DNA of 36,504 nucleotides from JAWXCM01 sp034408745. Lineage in GTDB: Bacteria; Acidobacteriota; Terriglobia; Bryobacterales; Bryobacteraceae. The notes under the pieces are model-generated. The model did not search any database. It saw only the letters and a list, made by a program, of their open reading frames with translations, and was not told the DNA's origin. The stretch lies in the NCBI GenBank assembly GCA_034408745.1, contig JAWXCM010000357.1, positions 1 through 36,504 of the forward strand, given 5' to 3'. Numbering within the stretch: the first letter of the stretch is position 1; every line of letters begins with the position of its first letter. The position numbers and the translations under genes were made by a program. Positions 1-6,604 of the stretch are shown one piece after another.

Positions 1-236
1 ACGCCGTGCACCGGGGTCTCAGAAATCAGGCACTCTGCAATTCCGTCGCAATTCAGGTAAGTGTAGCCCTTATCACGCTTAGCGCTCGCCATGGCGAGCC
101 GTTGACTCTGTACATTCTCTTTCGCGGCGGGTTGTAGTGCGGGTTGAGCGTAAGCAACCCCGCTCGCGCCTAATGTCAGCAAACACGGGACAGCAACAAC
201 TGCCCCGAGAAAACCAAAACGTCTAAACTTCTTCAT
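1..236 (-). CDS. Secreted protein, N-terminal part only (runs off left edge)
   Basis: The first 78 codons of a gene whose 3' part lies outside the window. It starts at an ATG with a strong ribosome-binding site (GGAGAGGAGCC) five bases upstream. The translation opens with a basic start (MKKFRRFGF), a hydrophobic core and a likely signal-peptidase I site after GVAYA, so the product should be exported. The visible mature part (QPALQPAAKENV..., then DKGYTYLNCDGIAECL) contains two cysteines and matches no family I can name. Export is well supported; function is unknown. Confidence 0.7.
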   Translation of the reverse strand, partial: MKKFRRFGFLGAVVAVPCLLTLGASGVAYAQPALQPAAKENVQSQRLAMASAKRDKGYTYLNCDGIAECLISETPVHG

Positions 237-264
237 CTGTGGCTCCTCTCCTTCCGTACCAGTA

Positions 265-282
265 CTAATGCACGATCATTAG
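265..282. promoter_or_regulatory. Short inverted repeat upstream of the secreted-protein gene
   Basis: A perfect 6-bp inverted repeat, CTAATG-CACGAT-CATTAG, lies 28 bp upstream of the ATG at 236 and just outside its Shine-Dalgarno sequence. The position would suit an operator or a small 5' leader hairpin. The arms are short, so chance is a real alternative. Confidence 0.22.
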
Positions 283-520
283 CGAAACGGTTAAACGCGT
301 AGTATGGCATAGCCTGGAAAGACTTGCACCAGGCCATTTGACCCTTATTTATGAACAACACAGGCCGTTACGCAGCCTCATCGCGTCCACTCCCGACAGG
401 TGGCCATCGCGGCGATACCATGGAAAACTCGCTGATATCCTTCGCTCGTGTCTTAGCGTTAGTATGTGATTCTACATTAGTTTGTGAGCGGTCGCCAGTC
501 AGTCGACAGCCGCCTGTCAA

Positions 521-566
521 GGCAAAGTAGAAATGTCCCCCTCGCTGGCAAAGTAGAAGTGTCCCC
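521..566. mobile_element. Terminal direct repeats of a lost IS21-type insertion sequence
   Basis: Two 20-bp direct repeats, GGCAAAGTAGAAATGTCCCC and GGCAAAGTAGAAGTGTCCCC, differ at one position and are separated by six bases (26-bp period). Duplicated end motifs of this 'GGGGACA-TTCTACTTTGCC' kind are typical of IS21-family ends, which carry multiple transposase-binding repeats. No istA or istB reading frame remains nearby, so this looks like a solitary end left after deletion. The family assignment is from memory of the motif, not a search. Confidence 0.45.
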
Positions 567-838
567 TTTTGCCTGGCCGCCCGTGGAGTGCGTGTTAATC
601 TGCCAGTAGTCGGCGAAGCGGAGACAGGCACTGCTGGCGAGCAACCCGTTCAGGAATAGTCGGCCGGAACTCATCGCGGACGATGAGCAAGGCGCGTACC
701 TCCCAAAGCGTTCTTTTACCTGGGCCCGGGGCCGAGCAGCGGGAGGCCTTGTTGTGGTCGAACAGCGGCGGGAAAGGGATCGTCGCAAACGCTCCAGAAC
801 GTGAAAGAAATCCTCCGGCTTACCGGTCGGTTTGGCGA

Positions 839-1153
839 ATGAGCACACGCGAATCGGACATTGCCCTGGAGGCCCCCGCCTCATCCCGCTGCCTCGGCCT
901 TATCGGTGGTCTTGGCGTAGGTGCGGGGATTCATTACTACCGCGAGTTGGCGCTGGCCCATGAGCGCGCCGCGCAGCCGATGCACCTGGCCGCGCAGGAA
1001 CTGATCGACAACAACAAACTCGACGGCCTGGTGCTCGCCGGCACAGACCTCTCGCTCATCTTTCCTGGACCCGACACACCATTCCCGAGCGTCGACTGCG
1101 CCCACGCGCACATTGACGCGATCATGGCAGAGTTGCAGAAGCGCCAGGCGTAG
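839..1153 (+). pseudogene. Aspartate/glutamate racemase family relic with internal deletion
   Basis: The translation from the ATG at 839 contains the N-terminal motif of the Asp/Glu racemase family (LGLIGGLGVGAGIHYYRELA) and, after only about 15 more residues, the family's C-terminal part (KLDGLVLAGTDLSLIF, then FPSVDCAHAHIDAIM). Family members are usually about 230-250 residues; this one has 104. Roughly 130-150 residues of the middle are missing, including the region with the first catalytic cysteine, while the second (in SVDCAHAH) is kept. The fusion is in frame, but without one of the two catalytic cysteines racemase activity is not expected. An IS end lies 270 bp upstream, consistent with deletion by mobile-element activity. 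Confidence 0.65.
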
Positions 1154-1200
1154 TCTGGACTCCGCCGAATTCTTTCTCCCACACTTGACCTCCGTATGCT

Positions 1201-1227
1201 AAAAGTTGCATGCTAAATACATCTTTT
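1201..1227. promoter_or_regulatory. NsrR-type operator
   Basis: An imperfect palindrome has arms AAAAGTTGCAT and ATACATCTTTT (9 of 11 positions complementary) around GCTAA. Its 23-bp core at 1203-1225 agrees with the published NsrR consensus AAGATGYATTT-NN-AATRCATCTT apart from a few positions in the left half-site; the right half is a full match. It abuts the ATG at 1228 and covers the alternative ATG at 1210, so a bound repressor would block transcription start or initiation. The gene for an NsrR-like protein is third in the downstream operon, implying autoregulation. Confidence 0.72.
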
Positions 1228-1608
1228 ATGGAACCTACTTCCAGCCAGTCTCTGTACGAACAACTCGGTGGAGAACCCGCAGTCGACGCAGCCGTCGACG
1301 TGTTCTACCGCAAGGTGCTTTCCGACGACCGCGTCAGCCGCTTCTTTGACGATGTCGACATGGATCGCCAGATCGCGAAGCAAAAGAGCTTCCTGACGAT
1401 GGTCTTCGGCGGTCCGGTCGCCTACACAGGCAAGGACATGCGCGCCGGGCACGCACACCTGGTGGAACGCGGACTGGACGATTCGCACGTTGATGCTGTG
1501 ATCGAGCTCCTCGGCCAGAGCCTGCGCGAAGTCGGTGCGCCAGAGCACTTGATCGCAAAAGTGGCTGGGATCGCAGAATCGGCACGCGCCGACGTTCTCA
1601 ACCGCTAA
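1228..1608 (+). CDS. glbN: Group 1 truncated haemoglobin (TrHbN-like)
   Basis: A 126-residue 2-on-2 globin, a typical length for the group. Recognisable features are the SLYEQLGGE start of helix A, FY at helix B with a likely B10 tyrosine (Tyr27), the GGP turn, and the proximal haem histidine His75 in DMRAGHAHL. Group 1 truncated globins bind O2 and NO and can act as NO dioxygenases when an electron donor re-reduces them. Here the donor is probably the reductase six bases downstream. The start is uncertain: ATG 1228 matches family length, while ATG 1210 would add six residues. Neither has a good Shine-Dalgarno sequence, so initiation near a leaderless mRNA end is possible. The NsrR-like operator at the start supports an NO-detoxification role. 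Confidence 0.9.
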   Translation: MEPTSSQSLYEQLGGEPAVDAAVDVFYRKVLSDDRVSRFFDDVDMDRQIAKQKSFLTMVFGGPVAYTGKDMRAGHAHLVERGLDDSHVDAVIELLGQSLREVGAPEHLIAKVAGIAESARADVLNR

Positions 1609-1614
1609 CCAGCC

Positions 1615-2586
1615 ATGCCGGGCATAACTTTCGAAGGGCGTACCTATCCCCGCGAGCAGAGCGAGAGCGTCCTGGATGCTCTGCTTCGAAACGGAGTGCA
1701 GGCCCCCCACTCTTGCAAAGCAGGCAGTTGCGGCTCCTGCCTGATGAGGGCGGAACAGGGCGTGGTTCCAGCCCGGGCTCAGGCGGGGCTGAAGGATTCC
1801 TGGAGATCACAGGGCTATTTCCTGGCGTGTGTCTGCCACCCCGACGGGGATCTCGCGATTTCTAAAGTCGGCTCCGATGCGGAACTGGGGGCAACGCTCG
1901 CCGACCTGCGGTTGATCGGCGCAGGCGTGATGCGGGTCCGCCTTCATTGCGACGCGGCTCTCAGCTTTCGCCCCGGGCAGTATGTGACGCTTGTCCGCGA
2001 GGGCGGCCTCGCTCGGAGCTACTCCATCGCAAGCCTTCCAGAGGAGTCGGCGATTGAGCTGCATGTGCGCAGGGTCGAGGGCGGACAGATGAGCACATGG
2101 CTCCATGAGACAGCGAGCGTCGGCGACCGCGTGTCCGTCATCGGGCCGTCCGGAGAGTGCTTCTACGTGCCAGGCAAGGAGGACCAGCCGCTGCTGCTTG
2201 TCGGCACCGGAACGGGTCTGGCGCCGTTATACGGGATCCTGCGGGACGCATTACGACACGGACACCGCGGTCCCATTCACCTGTTCCATGGTGCCTTGCA
2301 CCGCGGCGGATTGTATCTCACGGAGGAGTTGCGCCGCATCGCCGACAGGTACTCCCACGTCGAGTACACGCCCGCCGTACTGAACGGCACCGCCGAAGAC
2401 GATCTGGCGGTTGGCGCAATCGACGATGTCGTTCTTCGCCGATTCCCCAAACTCGCCGGGTGGCGAGGCTATGTTTGCGGCGATCCTGCCCTGGTAAAGC
2501 TCCTCAGGAAAAAACTCTTTCTTTCCGGCATGGGATCGCGTGAGATTTACGCGGATGCATTCGTTCCCGCCGCACAAACCTCATAA
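1615..2586 (+). CDS. 2Fe-2S ferredoxin/FAD/NAD(P)H reductase, likely partner of the truncated globin
   Basis: A 323-residue class IB-type electron-transfer reductase. The N-terminal plant-type ferredoxin domain (about 1-85) has the cluster ligands Cys34, Cys39, Cys42 and Cys72 (CKAGSCGSC and FLACVC). The FAD domain (about 95-185) carries RSYS at 134-137. The NAD(P) domain (about 190-320) has GTGTGLAP at 197-204 and CGDP near the end. This architecture feeds electrons from NAD(P)H through FAD and 2Fe-2S to oxygenases or haem partners. It starts six bases after the globin stop, so the two are almost certainly co-transcribed. Together they could mimic a flavohaemoglobin split into separate globin and reductase proteins. 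Pairing is inferred from the operon; an oxygenase partner elsewhere cannot be excluded. Confidence 0.88.
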   Translation: MPGITFEGRTYPREQSESVLDALLRNGVQAPHSCKAGSCGSCLMRAEQGVVPARAQAGLKDSWRSQGYFLACVCHPDGDLAISKVGSDAELGATLADLRLIGAGVMRVRLHCDAALSFRPGQYVTLVREGGLARSYSIASLPEESAIELHVRRVEGGQMSTWLHETASVGDRVSVIGPSGECFYVPGKEDQPLLLVGTGTGLAPLYGILRDALRHGHRGPIHLFHGALHRGGLYLTEELRRIADRYSHVEYTPAVLNGTAEDDLAVGAIDDVVLRRFPKLAGWRGYVCGDPALVKLLRKKLFLSGMGSREIYADAFVPAAQTS

Positions 2587-2608
2587 GCACGTGGTGTAAT
2601 TCAAGGAA

Positions 2609-3082
2609 ATGCAGTTAACTCTTCATGCGGATTATGCTTTTCGCGTGCTGGTCTATCTGGGGACACATCCTGGAAGGCTGGTCACCACGCAGGAGATCAG
2701 CACCGGCTACGGCATTTCCAAAAATCACCTTGTCAGAGTAATCCACACTCTGGCCGAGCATAAACACGTAGCGATTCAACCGGGACGTTCCGGCGGGATC
2801 ACGCTTGCACGTGAGCTGAATCGGATTCGACTGGGTGACGTGATCCGTCAGGCAGAACCGAATCTTCGCCTTGTGGAGTGCTTTGCGCCGGACACCAACA
2901 CCTGCCCGATCGCTCCCGTCTGTTCCCTGAAGGGGATGCTCAATGAGGCGCTGAACGCATTCATCGAGAACCTGAATCGGTATACAGTGGCCGACGTCAT
3001 TGACAGAAGCGGATCCTCGCGGCTCACCAGCGCGTTCGCAGTGTTCGCTGACTGGAACACCGCGAACGCCTCCCGTGATTGA
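2609..3082 (+). CDS. nsrR: Rrf2-family NO-sensing repressor, NsrR type
   Basis: A 157-residue Rrf2-family transcription factor. The N-terminal winged helix (MQLTLHADYAFRVLVYL..., recognition helix around ISKNHLVRVIHTL, wing GRSGGITLA) is typical. The three iron-sulfur ligands are Cys91, Cys99 and Cys105 in ECFAPDTNTCPIAPVC, the spacing seen in many NsrR proteins, followed by the family's LKGML...AFIENLNRYTVADV stretch. NsrR represses NO-stress genes until NO destroys its Fe-S cluster. It is the last gene of the globin-reductase operon (22 bp gap, AAGGA just before the ATG), and a matching operator precedes the first gene. The IscR and RirA subfamilies are less likely because of the cysteine pattern and the neighbours. 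Confidence 0.9.
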   Translation: MQLTLHADYAFRVLVYLGTHPGRLVTTQEISTGYGISKNHLVRVIHTLAEHKHVAIQPGRSGGITLARELNRIRLGDVIRQAEPNLRLVECFAPDTNTCPIAPVCSLKGMLNEALNAFIENLNRYTVADVIDRSGSSRLTSAFAVFADWNTANASRD

Positions 3083-3096
3083 CCGTGTAACGTCTG

Positions 3097-4569
3097 TCAG
3101 GCAGATTCCGGCGTTGCGCATGCCAGGGCGTCGCTGCACTCCGCACCGCGGTTCAGCAGAAGCGCCACCACATCGGCGGCTGTGTAGGCCGACCCGTCCG
3201 GGGGCAGCACCAGTTTCAGCGCATCGATATCTGTACCGGCCGTGATCAAGGCCTTTTCCACGTACGTGCCGCCGCGCACCTGCGGGTACCCGGCATTTGC
3301 GAGCAGTCCGTTGCAAATGCACTTGCGCCCCGGCGTGTTCTCCACTTTTCCACCCTTCGCCGCATAGACACTCAGCGGCTCGGCAGCACACCGGAATGCG
3401 ATAGTGCCCTCGTCCGTCTGGTAGGCCTCTCTCAGATATCCGAGATCGCAGATGCGAGGCCGCTCGTCGTACACCTCAGCCTCCGACATTGTTCCTTCCA
3501 GCTGGACGATCTTGAACGGGAAATCAGTGGGCGAGGCAACCGGGTCGGTGAAGACGCGCACTTCTCCTGAGGCGATGCCCTTCAGAATCCTCTTCTTGTA
3601 CGCCTCATCCAGTCCGGATTCCTCACAGAATGCGAAAATCGAGCCCGCCTGAATGCCCGCCGCTCCAAGGCTGAGTGCTTCGCCCAGTTTTTCGGGACGG
3701 CCATACCCGCCTGCCAGCCAGAATGGGAGTCCAAGTTCCAGCAGCTTTACGGGGTCCACTTCATCGCGAACTCCGTAAATCGGCTCGCCGTCCGAGTTAA
3801 GCGTCAACTTGCCGCGAGGCGGCGCGTTGTGGCCGCCGGCCAGTGGGCCCTCCACCACAAAGCCGTCGACGCGTCCGTTCGCTTTCCTCACCATGGTGAT
3901 GGCCAGCGTGTTGGAGCCGATGATGGCGAGAAACTTCGGGCGCTTCAGTGGTGGCAGTGGCTGGTGAACGAAATCGGAGGGTGAGAAATGGGAATGTGTG
4001 TCGGTTCCGGCGGTCGCTCCCACAACGTACAAGGGGTAAGTGACGGCCTCGTGACGGACAAATGCGTCGAGCACTCCCGGGATCTTCAGCGGGATGCCGG
4101 CCCCCATCAGCACGTAATCCACGCCAGCAAGCATCGCGCCGTAAATCGACGGCAGCGTCGGCAGTTGCACCTTTTCCAGATAATTCACGCCAACGAGGCC
4201 GTCGTGCCCCTCCCGCGCAAGATACACTTCAACGAAATTCGCGGCAATGCACAGCTCCCAAAGGTCGTGAGGGCCATCCTTGCCGTGCATGGGCAGCCTC
4301 GGGTAGGGAGCGTCGGCAGCCTTCCCACCAGGGATAAAGTAGCTGTCCAGTATTCTTGCCGCCACGCCGGGCAGCGGGTAATTCTCGAGCGCTCGCCGCA
4401 TGTGACCGCCGGGATCGCCGTCGTGGAGCCTTCGCACTAGTACCTGATCGAGTGCGGTCCCGGAAACGACGCCAAGCTGCCCCGCTTTCGATACCGCCCG
4501 AGCGAGCTTCCAGCCGGAAATGCCGACCCCCATTCCGCCCTGAATGATAGTGGGATGAAGATTGCCCAT
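3097..4569 (-). CDS. Nitronate monooxygenase / 2-nitropropane dioxygenase family flavoprotein
   Basis: A 490-residue FMN-dependent TIM-barrel enzyme. The family motifs are present: IIQGGMGVGIS at the N-terminus, VEGPLAGGHNAP containing the conserved active-site-region histidine, and PFWLAGGYGRPEKLGEAL...GIQAGSIF, the phosphate-binding strand and loop. The protein is longer than classic nitronate monooxygenases (about 320-380), with a C-terminal extension containing several cysteines (CICNGLLANAGYP). It may belong to the broader enoyl-reductase/NMO clade rather than act on nitronates. ATG 4569 was chosen because the family motif begins right after it; an in-frame extension upstream has no domain content. 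It converges on the nsrR gene with a 14-bp gap. A link to NO or nitrite metabolism is tempting but unproven. Confidence 0.8.
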   Translation of the reverse strand: MGNLHPTIIQGGMGVGISGWKLARAVSKAGQLGVVSGTALDQVLVRRLHDGDPGGHMRRALENYPLPGVAARILDSYFIPGGKAADAPYPRLPMHGKDGPHDLWELCIAANFVEVYLAREGHDGLVGVNYLEKVQLPTLPSIYGAMLAGVDYVLMGAGIPLKIPGVLDAFVRHEAVTYPLYVVGATAGTDTHSHFSPSDFVHQPLPPLKRPKFLAIIGSNTLAITMVRKANGRVDGFVVEGPLAGGHNAPPRGKLTLNSDGEPIYGVRDEVDPVKLLELGLPFWLAGGYGRPEKLGEALSLGAAGIQAGSIFAFCEESGLDEAYKKRILKGIASGEVRVFTDPVASPTDFPFKIVQLEGTMSEAEVYDERPRICDLGYLREAYQTDEGTIAFRCAAEPLSVYAAKGGKVENTPGRKCICNGLLANAGYPQVRGGTYVEKALITAGTDIDALKLVLPPDGSAYTAADVVALLLNRGAECSDALACATPESA

Positions 4570-4885
4570 ATGCTTAGATGGTCTCACTACCAACCGGAAG
4601 ATACCGTCACAGTCATGTAATTTGTACGTGTTGGTCTGTATAACCTTTGCTGGCCTGAAGCGCGTCCTCCATCTCGGCTTCCAGAACCTGCTGCAGGAGA
4701 TTCCTGAACCAACGCCTTCAATAGATAGATCCCGGTCTTCCGCCAGATCCTGCTTTTGTTTCCCCTTCCAGCGCAGTGTAAACTGGAGCAGTGCTGGCAC
4801 AGGTTCCGCTCTGGATAATCAGTCAACTGTCCTGGCTGCATCCGACCCGAAGGTACCCATGCCTGGGCGAGCGGAAAGGACGTCA
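4570..4885. other. Intergenic region between divergent genes
   Basis: About 316 bases between the nitronate monooxygenase start (leftward) and the truncated propeller gene (rightward). It presumably holds both promoters. I see no NsrR-like palindrome here and no convincing small gene. Confidence 0.4.
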
Positions 4886-5170
4886 ATGAAGCCATCAATT
4901 CCGCGCAACGAATCTCTGTTATTTCGACCCTCCACCTCACGGCAGGCGCTGTCTCTGATTGCCGGAATACTATTTGCAATGCTGCCAGGGCAAACGGTCG
5001 CAGTAGCACAACAGAAAAGCGACGATGCGTACCTGACGCTTCGCGATGCGACTCCGACTGCTGGCGCCATAGCCATCCTCGATACGAGGCGCAATCGCGT
5101 CGTAGCTACTGTGCCTGTCGGTCCGGGTCCAAACGGCATGGTTGTCACGTCCGACGGCAAGACAGCTTGA
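4886..5170 (+). pseudogene. Truncated YVTN-type beta-propeller protein
   Basis: The ATG at 4886 has an AAAGGA ribosome-binding site six bases upstream and encodes a clear signal peptide (SLIAGILFAMLPGQTVAVAQQ). This is followed by the first blade of a YVTN-type propeller (AIAILDTRRNRVVATVPVGP, then GPNGMVVTSDGKTA). A stop follows directly where YVTN would normally continue the motif. Family proteins usually have 300-400 residues; only 94 are left. The sequence then moves within 70 bp to the next gene's ribosome-binding site, so the remaining blades were probably deleted. The short exported peptide might still be made, but a single blade should not fold as a propeller. Confidence 0.6.
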
Positions 5171-5240
5171 CCCATCCGGTTAATCTTCGCTTTCCGCGTT
5201 TAAGAACAGCGGCTAATTCAACCAGCTAAAGGAGCTCATC

Positions 5241-6470
5241 ATGAAAAGACTATTGCCAGTACTGGTTATTGCGTTCGCGATGATGGCGGTCGCGCAGGCT
5301 GCCGATCCCTTACCGAAGGTTAAAGCAGTAGTAACGATAAAAGATTTTGATTTCTTTCGCACCGGCAACAACCCTGTAGGTGTTGCTGTCGACCGCAGAG
5401 GGGATGTGAGTGTCGGCATATTAGGACTGCCTGTACCGGCGCCGCGATCTTCCACCCCTGTCTTCAAAGTCACGAGTAGAGGGGAAACTGGCGACCTGGC
5501 GAATCTTCCTTTGGCAACCGACATCAACCCATGCCGAAGCGCGCGGCCAGGACGTGACTTCGTAAGCCCTGGAGTCCAGCAAGAGCCCACTCCGTTCATG
5601 ACTGGGCTGGCATATCACCAAAATGGGGATCTCTATGTGGGGCTGCCAAACTGCGACCTGAGCACGCACGGGATTTGGCGCGTATCTGCAAATGGTACCG
5701 TTCAACCATTTGCTGCAGTTCCTCTCAGTCAGTTGCCGAAAGGTCTGGCGTTTACGAATGGTGGATTTCCGCTGTACGTCACAGATCTTCACGACTTTAC
5801 GCGCAGCAGGGAGGAATGCAGAGCGGCAATGGGGAGAGCGAACGCCTGTACGCTGAAGATCTGGCGAATTGATCAAAATGGCACCGTCAGCGTGTGGAAA
5901 GAAGACACTCTGTTCTACGGCAGTCCCGACTCGCCTCTTCTGCACCCGCACGGTGTCAATGGTATCGCCGTGGATGATTCCGGACGGAACGTCTAAGTCA
6001 CGGTAACCGATTATGGCCGCATTATTCGCATTCCCGTCAACGGCAACGGAACCGCGGGTGACCCACAGGTAATCTTCAACCATGAAGATTACTTTGGAAT
6101 GGACGGTATTACGATAGGCCCCGATGGCAATCTGTACGTCGTGATTGTTCGGACTGACCAGTTGGTAGCTCTTCATCCGGATGGCTCCGGATTCAAAGTC
6201 CTTGTGAGTGGGCATCCTTTGGACGGTCCGACTCAGCTGGCGTTTGGAAACGCGAAGGCCGGCTCCAGAGCCAGGTTCCCTCCGTTGTATATCTCCAACG
6301 GTTCCGGAGCACGAGTATTCTTTTACGAACTCGCCAGATTCGGCTTTGGTCAGGGAAATCTGCTGCCTGGTCTCAATCAACTAGTAGGCGCCGGCATCGT
6401 ATCCGCCGATAACGTGATTGATTTACAGCCCCGCCCGTCCGTCACCAAAGTGAGCCTAAGCACGCGCTAG
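5241..6470 (+). pseudogene. Secreted SMP-30/NHL-like propeller gene interrupted by an in-frame TAA
   Basis: The ATG at 5241 has an AAGGAG ribosome-binding site and a signal peptide (MKRLLPVLVIAFAMMAVAQA). The frame stays open for 251 codons with propeller-like repeats (GVAVDRRGDVSVGI, GLAYHQNGDLYVGLPN, GVNGIAVDDSGRNV). A TAA at 5994-5996 interrupts it. The same frame then continues with obvious propeller sequence (VTVTDYGRIIRIPVNGNG, then GMDGITIGPDGNLYVV) to a final stop at 6470, about 409 codons in all. The TAA falls exactly where the blade pattern expects an aromatic residue (NVYVTV), so a single base change of a Tyr codon explains it. It could be a recent pseudogene, a readthrough site or a sequencing error. 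Confidence 0.8.
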
Positions 6471-6604
6471 GCTAGGGGTTCACGTTTCAGAAGGTTGTCC
6501 GCCGGGATGCGGCCTTACTCCTGTTTGCATGTCATCGGATACGTGGCACCACATGTGCATTCGACCTCTCGAAATGCCATGAACACACAGAATAAGTAAA
6601 CCCG

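Larger units (their letters stand above)
237..838. other. Gene-poor stretch with IS relic
   Basis: About 600 bases without a convincing intact gene. It holds the promoter region of the leftward gene, then the repeated IS-type end at 521-566, then about 270 bases of apparently decayed sequence leading into the racemase relic. Open frames on both strands here have no recognisable domains, no ribosome-binding sites and Arg/Ser/Pro-rich translations typical of GC-rich noise. Confidence 0.5.

Noticed and set aside
521..566. Possible start of a CRISPR array
   Set aside because: Only two repeats, with a 6-bp spacer; no further units and no cas genes.
477..884. 135-codon minus-strand frame over the IS end and racemase relic
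   Set aside because: It runs through the terminal repeats of the IS relic and has a Ser/Arg-rich translation with no transposase motif.
4570..4885. A second NsrR site before the nitronate monooxygenase gene
   Set aside because: No stretch here has both half-sites of the consensus, so membership of that gene in the NO regulon is not supported by sequence.
5421..6380. 319-codon minus-strand frame opposite the broken propeller gene
   Set aside because: No start signal and no motifs; the plus strand has a signal peptide and propeller repeats on both sides of the TAA.
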